Counted from the stretch's first letter, positions 8,216 to 16,804 are shown. The stretch: DNA of 64,000 bases from UBA1926 sp036732005 (GCA_036732005.1 DAINDF010000002.1:372001-436000), one strand, 5' to 3'. Numbers and translations are program-made. Notes: a model not told the origin generated them from the sequence alone.

Positions 8216-9736
8216 ATGGACCGCATGAATCTCGTCATCTCGGCATTGGCCCCTCGGCTTTTCTCCTCGGAGATCTCCCGGTTCCTGCTGGGCCTGATCG
8301 CGCTCGGCGTGGTCTTCGCCTCGCCGCGGCCGGCGATCGCCCAGGTCGAGCCTGTCGAGCCGAAGTGGATGACCGTCGCCCGCGATGCGGAGATGCGCTG
8401 CGGCGAGTTGACCACTTTCTACAAGGTTGCGGATCTGAAGGCGGGACAAGTCGTCCGGATGGACGCCCGCTCGCCCCGCTGGGCCCGCATCATTTACCCG
8501 GAATGGCAGCACGCCTTCGTCGCGGTGGGCGACGCGGTTCTGACCTCGGATTCGCAGCTCCGCCTCGAGAGCGCCGCGGCCAGAGTGCGCGCGCCGAACG
8601 CCATCTCAGGGCTCCCGGGTTCCTGGCGTTCGCTTTACCTGGGCGAGGTCAAGCCCGGCACGCTGTTCACGATCATCGGCAAGGCCGAATCAAAGGACGG
8701 GCAGCTGATCGGGTACAAGGTCAAGCCCGCCTTCCCGCCCGCGGTGGACCAGCCGCCCCACGGGTATGTCGAACTCGCGGCGTTGCGAGACGCAACCGCG
8801 GAGGAAGTGACGGCCCACCTCGCGGCCACGCAACCCCGCGACGCGGCGCCCGCCGAACCCAAGGCCCCAGCCGCTGAACCGGAGAGCGCTCCACCCGTCG
8901 AGCCCGAGCAATCCACACCGCCGACCGCCGATACGCCCGAAGTGCCCCAGGCGGAGGCGCCCAATGCCACCGAGCCGGAGCCCGCGCCCGAGGCCGCCGC
9001 GCCGACCGCGGCGGACACCTCGTTGCTCGAGGAGATGACGCCCCCTTCGCCGGAGTCCCCGGCGGACGCCGCGGCGGATCAGCCCGCCCCGGCCCAGCCG
9101 GCGTCGGAGCCTGCGACCGCGACTCCCGATGCCGGCGCCGCGGCGCCCGTGGCCGCGGGGTCCGAGACCGAGGCGCCCGCGCGAGACTGGCTGGGTTGGC
9201 CTGAACTCGAGGCCGAGATGCGCCGCGTCCGCGCCAAGGGCGGCGAGGCGATGGACGACGCGCTCGACGAGTTGATCGCCGAGTACGAGCGGGGCCTCGA
9301 ACACGCCGACACCCCGGCGATCGCGCGGGCGATCGAGACGCGGCTGGAGTGGCTCCGCCTGCGGCGCGATGCACGCGATCAGCGGCTTGCCCTTGATGCC
9401 GCGCTCAGTCAGGCCCAGCAGGCCGGGCAGGCCGGGCGGCAGGGCATGCAGGTCTGGGAGGATGCCCGCGGGTTCGATATCGTGGGCCGGCTTGTCCCCA
9501 GCGCGATCTACGACGGCCGGCGGCTCCCCCTGATGTACCGCATCCGCGCCGTTGAGGACGCGGGCCTCGTCCGCACCATCGGCTATATCAAGGATGTCCC
9601 CGCGCTCAACCTTGGTTCCAAGGTCGGCAACATCGTGGGCGTCATCGGGGATTCACGCCTCGATCCGGCCCTGCAACTCCGCGTTATCACGCCCTTCCGC
9701 ATCGAGACGCTCGGCGCGAGGCGTTCGGGCGGCTGA
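8216..9736 (+). CDS. Secreted protein with N-terminal SH3-like region and Ala/Pro/Glu linker
   Basis: I do not recognise a specific family. The 506-aa product has a signal peptide (hydrophobic stretch ~22-42, likely cleavage after AIA). A compact region at ~50-200 resembles SH3-like secreted domains (GQVVRMDARSPRWARIIYP, then GYVELAALRD). A low-complexity Ala/Pro/Glu/Thr linker spans ~205-330. A helical, charged segment runs ~330-420, and the C-terminal ~85 residues are hydrophobic and beta-like. A second SH3-like unit (MYRIRAVEDAG ... IGYIKDV) may be present there. TAGACT at 8172-8177 is a possible -10. A periplasmic or cell-wall role is only a guess. ATG 8225 is an alternative start. Confidence 0.75.
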   Translation: MDRMNLVISALAPRLFSSEISRFLLGLIALGVVFASPRPAIAQVEPVEPKWMTVARDAEMRCGELTTFYKVADLKAGQVVRMDARSPRWARIIYPEWQHAFVAVGDAVLTSDSQLRLESAAARVRAPNAISGLPGSWRSLYLGEVKPGTLFTIIGKAESKDGQLIGYKVKPAFPPAVDQPPHGYVELAALRDATAEEVTAHLAATQPRDAAPAEPKAPAAEPESAPPVEPEQSTPPTADTPEVPQAEAPNATEPEPAPEAAAPTAADTSLLEEMTPPSPESPADAAADQPAPAQPASEPATATPDAGAAAPVAAGSETEAPARDWLGWPELEAEMRRVRAKGGEAMDDALDELIAEYERGLEHADTPAIARAIETRLEWLRLRRDARDQRLALDAALSQAQQAGQAGRQGMQVWEDARGFDIVGRLVPSAIYDGRRLPLMYRIRAVEDAGLVRTIGYIKDVPALNLGSKVGNIVGVIGDSRLDPALQLRVITPFRIETLGARRSGG

Positions 9737-9742
9737 TCGGGC

Positions 9743-9748
9743 TACAGT
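9743..9748 (+). promoter_or_regulatory. -10 hexamer TACAGT, candidate leaderless start
   Basis: TACAGT ends five bases before the GTG at 9754, which supports that GTG as the start of the FIST gene. Confidence 0.5.
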
Positions 9749-9753
9749 CGCCC

Positions 9754-11022
9754 GTGCCGCCCGACACCGACAAAGGGATGCGATTCGCCGCGGCCCTCTC
9801 CGCCTTCGAACACCCGGGCTTTGCGGCCGAACAGGTCTCGGCGCAGCTTCTCGACTCGCTCGGGCCCGAGCCCGATCTGCTGTTCCTGTTCATCTCCGGC
9901 CCCATGATCCAGAACGCGGGCCTCATTGCCGAGATTGTCCGCCGCAACACACGCGCCCGCTGCCTGCTCGGCACGACCGCCGCGGGGGTCATCGGCGGCG
10001 CGACCGAGCTCGAATCACGCTCGGCCGTTTCGGCGCTCGCCGGGAGACTCCCCGGGGTCACGCTCAGGCCCCTTCGTACCCGTGATTTCAGCGAGATTCG
10101 TGAGGCTCAGGGCGACGGACCGGACCGTTTCCGCGAACTCGCCGCCCCGGAGGGGGACCTCGCCGCGACCTGCGTGCTCGTCGATCCGTTCAGCGTCCCG
10201 CTCAACGCGCTGGTCCCCGCCCTGAGCCGCGCCCACCACGACGCCGGCGGCGCGGTGCTCTTCGGCGGGGTCGCCTCCGGCGCACCAAACCCGGGCGGCA
10301 ACACCATGCTCGTCGACGGCGAGGCCTACACCGAGGGCATTGTCGGCGTGGCGATCGCGGGGCCGGTCCGGTGCGACATGGCGGTCAGCCAGGGCTGCCG
10401 CCCGATCGGCTCCAATCTCGTCGTCACGCGGTCGAAGGGGAACCTCATCCTCGAACTCGGGGGTCGCCCTGCGCTCGAAGTCGTGCGGGAAGCGGTGGGG
10501 GGGCTCACCGAGGCGGACCGGCGGCTCCTGGCCGGGGGGCTTTTCCTTGGTCGCGTCGTCGACGAGTACAAAGACCACTTCGGCCGGGGCGACTACCTCA
10601 TCCGCAATGTTCTCGGGGCCGACGAGCAGAGTTCGGCCGTCGCCGTGGCGGACCTGATCCCCCCGGGGCGGACCGTGCGTCTCCATCTCCGCGACGCCGC
10701 CACCGCCCACGAGGACCTCGCGCTGCTGCTTGACGCGCAGTCGCTCCACGGCCCGCCCGAAGGCGCGCTGCTCGTCACCTGCAACGGGCGGGGCGAGCGG
10801 TTCTTCGGCAAGCAGAATCACGACGCGGTCGCGATCCAGCGGGCGTTCATGCCCGCCCCGGCCGGGCCCGAGTCCGCCAAGCCGGGCAGGTCCATCGGGC
10901 CGGCCGACCACTCAGTCCCGCTCGCCGGCTTTTTCGCGGCGGGCGAGATCGGGCCGATCGGCCGCGAGTCCTTCCTGCACGGCTACACCGCGTGCCTCGC
11001 CTGTTTCCGCCCGCGTGAGTGA
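9754..11022 (+). CDS. FIST N/C-domain sensory protein
   Basis: The 422-aa protein has the FIST_N domain (about residues 10-215; LLFLFISGPMIQNAG, then LLGTTAAGVIGGATELE) and the FIST_C domain (about 220-400, ending in the GEIGP...FLHGYTA phrase). FIST proteins are putative small-ligand sensors in signal transduction, often with amino acids as suggested ligands. No kinase or receptor gene adjoins it, so partners are unknown. The start is GTG 9754, backed by the -10 just upstream; ATG 9778 is the alternative. The gene runs convergently into the HisN-like gene with only three bases between stops. Confidence 0.88.
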   Translation: MPPDTDKGMRFAAALSAFEHPGFAAEQVSAQLLDSLGPEPDLLFLFISGPMIQNAGLIAEIVRRNTRARCLLGTTAAGVIGGATELESRSAVSALAGRLPGVTLRPLRTRDFSEIREAQGDGPDRFRELAAPEGDLAATCVLVDPFSVPLNALVPALSRAHHDAGGAVLFGGVASGAPNPGGNTMLVDGEAYTEGIVGVAIAGPVRCDMAVSQGCRPIGSNLVVTRSKGNLILELGGRPALEVVREAVGGLTEADRRLLAGGLFLGRVVDEYKDHFGRGDYLIRNVLGADEQSSAVAVADLIPPGRTVRLHLRDAATAHEDLALLLDAQSLHGPPEGALLVTCNGRGERFFGKQNHDAVAIQRAFMPAPAGPESAKPGRSIGPADHSVPLAGFFAAGEIGPIGRESFLHGYTACLACFRPRE

Positions 11023-11025
11023 GCG

Positions 11026-11832
11026 TCAGCGGAGCAAGGCGAGCAGTTCGCCGTGGATCCGTCCGTTCGAGGCGACGGCGGTCACCGCGTTGCAGCCGGG
11101 CGAGCCCGCCCAATCGGTCGAGGCCCCTCCGGCCTCCGCCAGAATGGGCCCGAACGGCGCGATGTCCCACGGGTGCAGTTTGGGCTCGACCATCGCGTCG
11201 CACCGCCCGGTCGCGACGAGCATCGCCCCGTACGCGTCGGGCCAGCCGCGGGTGTGCTTCGAGGCGGCTGTGATTGCGCGCCAGCGGTCGATATCACCCT
11301 CGCCCCAGTAATCCTCGGAGGTCGTGCAGACCGTCGCCGCGTTGAGCCTTTCGGTCGCGGAGACCCGCGCGGGTGTCGGATCCCCCCCCGCGACGCGGTG
11401 CCACGCCCCGCCCCCGAGCCCGGCCCAGACCGTCTCGCCCAGCGCCGGGGCGTGGATGACCCCGGCAACAGCCCGGCCCGCGTGCGGGCCGTCGAGCGCT
11501 TCCAGCCCGATCAGCGTCGTGAAGAGCGGCACGCCGTGGATGAACGAGAAGGTGCCATCGATCGGGTCGATGATCCAGCGGTAGCCCGTGGTCCCGCGGG
11601 TATCGCCGAACTCCTCACCCAGCACGCCGTCCGCGGGGTACCTCGACGCGAGCCGCGCGCGGATCTCCTTCTCGCATGCGCGGTCGGCGGCCGTGACCGG
11701 GGTCCCGTCCCCCTTCGTCTCCACATTCAGCCGGCCCTGGCGGAAGTAGGCCAGCGCCGCCTCACCCCCCGCGGACGCGGCCGCGAGGGCGAACTCCAGC
11801 CGATCCGACAGTTCCTGCTCTGTCATCGTCAT
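11026..11832 (-). CDS. hisN: Inositol-monophosphatase-family phosphatase, probably histidinol-phosphatase
   Basis: A Mg2+-dependent phosphatase of about 268 aa. Family motifs are GEEFGD (metal ligand Glu), DPIDGTFSFIHGVP and the late WDIAP. The FIHGVP continuation after DGT is typical of the HisN branch, which removes phosphate from L-histidinol phosphate in histidine biosynthesis. Inositol monophosphatase activity cannot be excluded. The ATG at 11832 overlaps the upstream synthase stop as ATGA, indicating translational coupling. ATG 11826 with GGGG upstream is also possible. Confidence 0.85.
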   Translation of the reverse strand: MTMTEQELSDRLEFALAAASAGGEAALAYFRQGRLNVETKGDGTPVTAADRACEKEIRARLASRYPADGVLGEEFGDTRGTTGYRWIIDPIDGTFSFIHGVPLFTTLIGLEALDGPHAGRAVAGVIHAPALGETVWAGLGGGAWHRVAGGDPTPARVSATERLNAATVCTTSEDYWGEGDIDRWRAITAASKHTRGWPDAYGAMLVATGRCDAMVEPKLHPWDIAPFGPILAEAGGASTDWAGSPGCNAVTAVASNGRIHGELLALLR

Positions 11833-12956
11833 GCACCCCGGCAAAGCGCGGCACGGGCGAACGATCCGAGGATTTCACCGAGTTCCTCGATCTGCGCCGC
11901 GGTGTGCGCCGAGGTCACGGTAGCACGGAAGTACCAGGGAACGGGCCCCCCCGGGTATTTCATCAGCGGGACATACACCCCGCGTTCCAGCAGACGCTCC
12001 GCGAGCGCCGGCAAAGGCCCGACAGCCTCCGGCGCCAGCGCCGCGATCGGCGTGCGCCCCGCCGAGCCCGCCCCGGCGCACGCCCAGGGCTCGCACGCCA
12101 GGGCCAGCCGCGCCGCGTTCGCCCGCACACGCTCGACCCGTCCGGGCTCCTCGACCAGCGTGCGCAGGGCCTCCCGCCCCGCGGCCGCGACGATCGGGGA
12201 CACGGGCGTCGTGCAGATATATGCCGTCGCGTGCCCCCGAGCCGCCTCGATCAGCGAGCGCGGCCCGATCACGATGCCTCCGCCGCACCCAAGCCCCTTC
12301 GCGAGCGTTGTCGTGAGAACGGCCCGTTCGTCCTTGATCCCCGCCTCGTCGAGGCTTCCCCGCCCTGCTTCGCCCAGGACGCAGAAACCGTGGCAGTCGT
12401 CGACGAGAAGCAGGTCTTCGTCCCGCAGGCAGGAGAGCAACTCCCGGAGCGGCGCGAGCGACCCGTCGGCCGTGAACACCCCATCCGTCATCACCACCGC
12501 GGGCGACGGCAGCCGATTCAGCGCCTCCCCGAGTGAGTCCGCGTCCCGGTGGGCGTACCGGGTCGGCGTCATGCCGGCCGCCGCCGCCGAGTCCACGAGG
12601 CTCATGTGGGCCCGCGCGTCGATCACGGCGTGCCGATGCGTCCGGGCCAGCGTCTGGGCCGCGGCGAGGTTCGCGGTGTACCCATCCGGGAGCAGCAGAC
12701 CCGTGCGCCCGGGGTCGCGCCTCGTCACGAAGTCGCAGACCTCGGCCTCGAGCGACGCGTGCTCGACCGTGTTGCCCGAGGTCTCCCGCGAGGCCGATGA
12801 ACTGACCCCCACCCGCCCGACCGCGTCCCTCGCCGCCGCGAGCACGCGGGGGTCGAATGCCAGCCCCAGGTAGTTGCACCCCGCGAAGCAGAGCACGCGG
12901 CGCCCGTTCAGGGTCGCGTGCGTCGCCTCGTCCTGTACCAGCGCGTGCCCCGGCAT
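11829..12956 (-). CDS. Alpha-oxoamine synthase family PLP enzyme (BioF/KBL-like)
   Basis: A 375-aa fold-type I PLP enzyme that condenses an amino acid with an acyl-CoA or acyl-ACP. Visible motifs are NYLGLAFDPRV, SSSASRETSGNT, the aspartate of LLVDDCHGFCVLGEAGRG, and TTLAKGLGCGGG with the PLP lysine. The C-terminal phrase is RATVTSAHT. The family includes 8-amino-7-oxononanoate synthase (biotin), glycine C-acetyltransferase and serine palmitoyltransferase; the sequence alone does not decide. No other biotin gene is nearby. GGAGG precedes the ATG and TACTCT (12975-12980, minus) is a likely -10. It is coupled to the hisN-like gene. Confidence 0.87.
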   Translation of the reverse strand: MPGHALVQDEATHATLNGRRVLCFAGCNYLGLAFDPRVLAAARDAVGRVGVSSSASRETSGNTVEHASLEAEVCDFVTRRDPGRTGLLLPDGYTANLAAAQTLARTHRHAVIDARAHMSLVDSAAAAGMTPTRYAHRDADSLGEALNRLPSPAVVMTDGVFTADGSLAPLRELLSCLRDEDLLLVDDCHGFCVLGEAGRGSLDEAGIKDERAVLTTTLAKGLGCGGGIVIGPRSLIEAARGHATAYICTTPVSPIVAAAGREALRTLVEEPGRVERVRANAARLALACEPWACAGAGSAGRTPIAALAPEAVGPLPALAERLLERGVYVPLMKYPGGPVPWYFRATVTSAHTAAQIEELGEILGSFARAALCRGA

Positions 12957-13401
12957 TGTTCAAGCCTCCGCCGGAGAGTATCGACCGACGCATCGCGTCC
13001 GCCGCAACGCGGGGCGGGGGGGATTGGATGGCCTGAGTGGGGGGGCCGCGGCGAACCTGAAAGGGCTCAGCCGGCGCAGAAAAAAACTCGACTACGCGTG
13101 TTTCCGCCCGCAGTCGAGTCATAGGAGGAGAGAGACAAGACAGCATGAAGGTGCCACAGGGTCTGGAAACGACCACCCAAGCGGGCGGATTTTTGCAGAA
13201 TTCTGGGGTTGACCCGGATGGGATGGATGCAAGTGCTGAAAAACCAAGAACTTGACCGTTCCGAACGGCCGCGCGGAAATCCGTCCATCTGAGTTGGCTT
13301 CCGAATGAGAACCGACCCAGAACCCTTACGGATTGCGATCGCCAGGCGGGTGATTGCTCCAGTCAGGCCGCGCTCCACCCGGTCGAATACCCTCCGGACC
13401 C
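12957..13401. other. Intergenic region with minus-strand terminator and possible small RNA
   Basis: This 445-base gap between divergent genes is less GC-rich than its surroundings and contains runs of A and T. A terminator-like hairpin for the minus strand lies at 13080-13119, yet no recognisable minus-strand gene precedes it. On the plus strand AGGAGGAG (13123-13130) sits 14 bases before an ATG that opens a 36-codon frame (13145-13255, beginning MKVPQGLE). I consider that frame doubtful. A small RNA between about 13390 and 13080 on the minus strand is possible. Confidence 0.45.
13080..13119 (-). terminator. Intrinsic terminator, minus strand, of an unknown transcript
   Basis: On the minus strand an 8-bp perfect stem (ACTCGACT at 13119-13112, AGTCGAGT at 13093-13086) is followed directly by a T-run (13086-13080). 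The loop is 18 bases. It lies upstream of the oxoamine synthase promoter and faces away from aroDE, so it ends some other transcript. Confidence 0.6.
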
Positions 13402-15132
13402 ATGCCCACGCTCGTCTGTGTTCCCATCTTCGTTGAATCGCCCGGCCCCGCTGGGGACGACCCAATCGACGCGGCCCTCGCCGACGCCGCCCTTGCCAAG
13501 CAGAAGGGGGCCGATCTCGTCGAGTTCCGCATCGACCGCTACTTCTCGGGGAGCGCTGATCTCGGCGTCGAGGGGCTCCCGGGCGCCTCCGCGGCCGGCA
13601 GCGACTCATACACCATCGCCCAACTCCGCCGCCTCGTCGCCGATTCTCCGCTCCCCGTCATCCTCACCTGCCGCCCGACCTGGGAAGGCGGCGAGTACGA
13701 CGGCGACGACGCCGACCGCGTGGCCCTTTTCGAGAGGCTCTGCTGCGACACCGACACACCCCCAGCCTACCTGGATGTCGAACTCGCGGCCTACACCCGC
13801 TCGGCCAATCTCCGCCAGAAGATCAACCTGTGCGTCACGCACCCGAAGCAGCAGCGGGGGGTGACCACCCGCCTGATCCTGAGCATCCACGATTTTCAGA
13901 CCCGCCCGCCCGATCTGGATCGCAAGATCCTCGCCGCCATCAACGAGCCCGCGTGCAGCGTCGCCAAGGTGGCCTATCGCGCGCGCTCGCTCCGCGACAA
14001 CCTCGACCTGTTCGAGATCCTGCGGACAACCCCGAAGCCGACGATCGCGCTCGGCATGGGCGAGTTCGGCCTGATGAGCCGCGTGCTGGCGCCGAAGTTC
14101 GGGGGCTTTCTGACATTCGCGAGCCTGCGCGACGAGAGCGCGACCGCCCCGGGGCAGCCGACGATCCATGAGTTGCTGGGGAGGTACCGCTTCCGGTCGA
14201 TCGGGAGGGGCACCCGCCTCTACGGTGTGATCGGATGGCCGGTGGGCCACTCCCTCAGCCCCCTGATCCACAACGCGGGCTTCGAGACCATCGGCTGGGA
14301 CGGGGTCTACCTGCCCCTGCCGATCGCGGTGGCCGACCGTGACGCGGATGTCAACTTCACAAGTTTCTCCGCAACGCTCGAACAGTTGATCGAATTCCCC
14401 GGCCTGACGCTTTCGGGCGCCAGCATCACGATCCCGCACAAGGAGAACGCCGTCAGATGGTTCCCGGCGGAGACAGACTCGTGCGTGCGAACGGGCCTCG
14501 TCGCTCGATGTGGCGCGGCGAACACGCTCGCCGCCCGGGACGCGGTGGCCGACGGCCCGCGGCGATGGGAACTGGCGAACACCGACATCTCCGCGGTCGA
14601 CCTCCTGCCGCCCGAGTTGGTGGGGTCGAGCGGCGCACGGGTCGGCGTCGTCGGCTCGGGCGGCGTTGCCCGAGCGCTCGCGTTCGCCCTCGCGGAAGCC
14701 GGCGCCACTGTTGTGCTGTACAACCGGACCGAGCCGAGGGCCGCGGCGTTGGCCCGGGAGATCAACGAGGCCGTCGCGTCGTCTCCCGACGGCGGCCGAG
14801 CGGTCGCCGCCACGCTTGATTTGCTCCCCCGAGCCTGCTGCCAAGCTTTCATCAACTGCACCCCCGTCGGCATGACCGGCGGCCCCGACCCCGACGGCCT
14901 CTCCATCCCCATCCCCGAGATGACCAACATCGACGCAAGCACCGTCTTCTTCGACACCGTCTACAACCCCGTCGAGACCCCCATGCTCAAGGCCGCCCGT
15001 GCCCGGGGCTGCCGCACCATCGACGGCGTGCAGATGTTCGTCCGCCAGGCCGCGGCCCAGTTCGAGCTGTGGACCGGCCGGCAGGCCCCGGTGGAGCTGT
15101 TCGACCGGCTCTGCCGGGAGAAGCTCCGGTAA
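13402..15132 (+). CDS. aroDE: Bifunctional 3-dehydroquinate dehydratase / shikimate dehydrogenase
   Basis: A 576-aa fusion for steps three and four of the shikimate pathway. Residues ~1-270 are type I dehydroquinase: EFRIDRYF, the catalytic His in LSIHDFQ and the Schiff-base Lys in SVAKVAYRARS. Residues ~285-575 are shikimate dehydrogenase: YGVIGWPVGHSLSPLIHNAG, the catalytic Lys in ITIPHKENAV, the Rossmann motif VGSGGVARALAFA and NCTPVGM. The same fusion occurs in plants, Chlamydia and planctomycetes. The start is ATG 13402 (MPTLVCVP). TACCCT at 13388-13393 is a possible -10 eight bases before it. Both activities look intact. Confidence 0.95.
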   Translation: MPTLVCVPIFVESPGPAGDDPIDAALADAALAKQKGADLVEFRIDRYFSGSADLGVEGLPGASAAGSDSYTIAQLRRLVADSPLPVILTCRPTWEGGEYDGDDADRVALFERLCCDTDTPPAYLDVELAAYTRSANLRQKINLCVTHPKQQRGVTTRLILSIHDFQTRPPDLDRKILAAINEPACSVAKVAYRARSLRDNLDLFEILRTTPKPTIALGMGEFGLMSRVLAPKFGGFLTFASLRDESATAPGQPTIHELLGRYRFRSIGRGTRLYGVIGWPVGHSLSPLIHNAGFETIGWDGVYLPLPIAVADRDADVNFTSFSATLEQLIEFPGLTLSGASITIPHKENAVRWFPAETDSCVRTGLVARCGAANTLAARDAVADGPRRWELANTDISAVDLLPPELVGSSGARVGVVGSGGVARALAFALAEAGATVVLYNRTEPRAAALAREINEAVASSPDGGRAVAATLDLLPRACCQAFINCTPVGMTGGPDPDGLSIPIPEMTNIDASTVFFDTVYNPVETPMLKAARARGCRTIDGVQMFVRQAAAQFELWTGRQAPVELFDRLCREKLR

Positions 15133-15136
15133 GGAG

Positions 15137-15167
15137 CCCGAAGCGTCAGCGCCGGGCGGAAGTGCGC
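15137..15167 (+). repeat. Direct repeat, copy 1 (CCCGAAGCGTCAGCGCCGGG type)
   Basis: Shares CCCGAAGCGTCAGCGCCGGG plus about ten further bases with 15232-15262, just downstream of aroDE. It resembles short intergenic repeats I associate with planctomycete genomes. Confidence 0.65.
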
Positions 15168-15231
15168 GGGCGCCCGTCATCAGCGCTCGCGCGCACCCTG
15201 CCCCTCGCTCACGCTCAGGGCTCTTCAGGAA

Positions 15232-15262
15232 CCCGAAGCGTCAGCGCCGGGCCGAGGTGCGC
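15232..15262 (+). repeat. Direct repeat, copy 2
   Basis: Second copy of the repeat at 15137-15167 with two or three differences. Between the copies lies CTCGCTCACGCTCAGGG, a partial inverted form. Confidence 0.65.
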
Positions 15263-15287
15263 CCACGCCCGTCCGGCCCAACGCCGC

Positions 15288-15833
15288 TCAGGGTTCCCCA
15301 CCGGTGCCCTCCACAACCCCGCTCGTCCGCAACAGCGTCTTGAACCCCTCGCCGAACACGAAGTTGTGTTCGGGGTACGCCACCCCCGCCATGTTCCGGT
15401 CGAGGTGGCTGAACAGCAACTCGACGGAACCGATCACGGCGAACACGCCCGGCTCGCTCGGCTCGGCGAGCTCCACGACGCCCGAAACCGAGGCCCCGGC
15501 CGAGCTCAGGCTCTTCACCGTCGCGGTGTACCGCAGCGAACAGCCCGGCGTCGCCTCGCGATCCAGGTTCGCCTTGCTCACCTTGGCGAGGATCACTTTC
15601 TCCCGGAAGCCCTCGGCGTGCCCGACGAGGATTCCCCCGGTCTGCGCCATCCCCTCGATGATCAGCGACGCGGGCATCACCGGCATCGCCGGGCGGACCA
15701 CCCCGCCCCCCGCGTCCCGGACCGCCTCGAAGTGATCGTGCAGGTGCTCCTCCGCGAGGCTCACATGCTTGACCGCCACCAGCCGCTCCCGCGGGACCAA
15801 CTCCACCACGCGATCGATCCACATCCAGCGCAT
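15288..15833 (-). CDS. FabZ-like hotdog-fold 3-hydroxyacyl-ACP dehydratase, enzyme 1
   Basis: A single hotdog domain of 181 aa. The FabZ-like active site is recognisable: His in HLHDHF, then PAMPVMPASLIIEGMAQTGG with the catalytic Glu in IIEGMAQ. An insertion of about ten residues separates the His from the MP segment compared with FabZ (HFPGKPIMPG). Such enzymes dehydrate 3-hydroxyacyl-ACP in fatty acid or polyene synthesis. It is the last of a minus-strand set hotdog-ACP-hotdog, 34 bases after the ACP gene. Exact substrate unknown. Confidence 0.82.
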   Translation of the reverse strand: MRWMWIDRVVELVPRERLVAVKHVSLAEEHLHDHFEAVRDAGGGVVRPAMPVMPASLIIEGMAQTGGILVGHAEGFREKVILAKVSKANLDREATPGCSLRYTATVKSLSSAGASVSGVVELAEPSEPGVFAVIGSVELLFSHLDRNMAGVAYPEHNFVFGEGFKTLLRTSGVVEGTGGEP

Positions 15834-15867
15834 GTGTGTGCGGCCCCAGCGGCCGGCCCCATGGCCG

Positions 15868-16254
15868 TTACCCCGCGTTCAGTTTGTTCTGCACGAAGGT
15901 GACCAGGGCGTCCACCGTGAAGATCTCGCGGACCTTCTCGATCCGGGGGTCGGCCTCGAGCACCGCGACATCGATGTGGGGCGCCCGCTGGCGGAGCATC
16001 TCCAGGCCCCGCGCGGTCACCTTCCCGTCCTGCACGAACTCCGGATCCGTCGTCACGCCTTCGGGGAACATCTCCCCTTGCCCGATCTTGAACCCGAACG
16101 CCTGCTCCAACTGGAAGCCGATGTCCAGCATGTCGATCGATTCCGCCCCGAGGTCGCTGAAGATCGTCGCGCCCGGCACGACCTCGTCCTCGTCCACGGC
16201 CAGCGCCTCGACGATGACCCCCTTGACCTTCTCGAAGATTTCGTCACGCTGCAT
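15868..16254 (-). CDS. Acyl carrier protein with long insertion
   Basis: A 128-aa carrier protein. The helix II site DLGAESIDMLD carries the serine that receives phosphopantetheine. An insertion of about 45-50 residues separates helix II from the last helix (VREIFTVDALVTFVQNKL), so it is much longer than housekeeping ACP (~78 aa). It sits between two hotdog dehydratase genes, so it probably serves a dedicated acyl pathway rather than general fatty acid synthesis. I chose ATG 16254 (MQRDEIF); upstream in-frame sequence is not protein-like. Confidence 0.9.
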   Translation of the reverse strand: MQRDEIFEKVKGVIVEALAVDEDEVVPGATIFSDLGAESIDMLDIGFQLEQAFGFKIGQGEMFPEGVTTDPEFVQDGKVTARGLEMLRQRAPHIDVAVLEADPRIEKVREIFTVDALVTFVQNKLNAG

Positions 16255-16354
16255 GCGTTGTGCCCCTGCGCCCATCCGAACCCCTCGCCGCCCACCGGGC
16301 GGGCCCTGCAAGCCGCATGGTAGCCGGACCCCGCGCCCGCATCGCCCGTGGTGA

Positions 16355-16765
16355 TCAGCCCACCCGCGCCGGGCGCAGCAGAACCCGCCCGGAAGCCGCG
16401 TTCTGCGGGCTCATCGAGCCGTCGGCCTCCCGCACGCCGCAGGTCCCCTGGATCTCGACCACGCCCCCCTCCGATCGCCTGAGCACCTGCGCGGTCACGA
16501 CCAGCGAGCACCCGGGCGGAACGAACCGGCCGTACTTCAACCCCCGGACCTCACCCAGCACCAGCGGCCCGTCGCTCGCCGCGGCCCCCCGCTCCGCCAG
16601 CCGACGGCCCGCCTGCACGATCGACTCGAGCATCATGACCCCCGGCAGCACCGGGAACCCCGCGAAATGATCCTGCAAATACTCCTCCGCGCCGCTGACA
16701 TGCTTCACGGTCACGATCCGATCGTCCGACTCTTCCAGCACCGCGTCCACCAGATTGAACTTCAT
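16355..16765 (-). CDS. FabZ-like hotdog-fold dehydratase, enzyme 2
   Basis: A 136-aa hotdog protein nearer to standard FabZ length. The active-site segment reads YLQDHFAGFPVLPGVMMLES, with the usual His and Glu. It is the first gene of the minus-strand hotdog-ACP-hotdog set and is divergent from recO across 51 bases. Both promoters fit in that gap: TACCGT ends five bases before this ATG. Two dehydratase-like proteins around one unusual ACP suggest either a heterodimeric dehydratase or successive steps of a special lipid pathway (inference). Confidence 0.85.
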   Translation of the reverse strand: MKFNLVDAVLEESDDRIVTVKHVSGAEEYLQDHFAGFPVLPGVMMLESIVQAGRRLAERGAAASDGPLVLGEVRGLKYGRFVPPGCSLVVTAQVLRRSEGGVVEIQGTCGVREADGSMSPQNAASGRVLLRPARVG

Positions 16766-16770
16766 CCCCG

Positions 16771-16776
16771 ACGGTA
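16771..16776 (-). promoter_or_regulatory. -10 hexamer TACCGT, candidate leaderless start
   Basis: TACCGT on the minus strand ends five bases before the ATG of hotdog enzyme 2. Confidence 0.45.
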
Positions 16777-16804
16777 GCCGCGGGGAGGGTCCGCCGGCTC
16801 CGGC

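Noticed and set aside
9754..9780. ATG 9778 as the start of the FIST gene
   Set aside because: GTG 9754 is five bases after a good -10 hexamer and the intervening residues are plausible; ATG 9778 has no spaced Shine-Dalgarno site. Not excluded.
13145..13255. 36-codon frame with AGGAGGAG upstream
   Set aside because: The spacing to ATG is 14 bases, the peptide matches nothing I know, and there is no coding bias; noted only as part of the gap.
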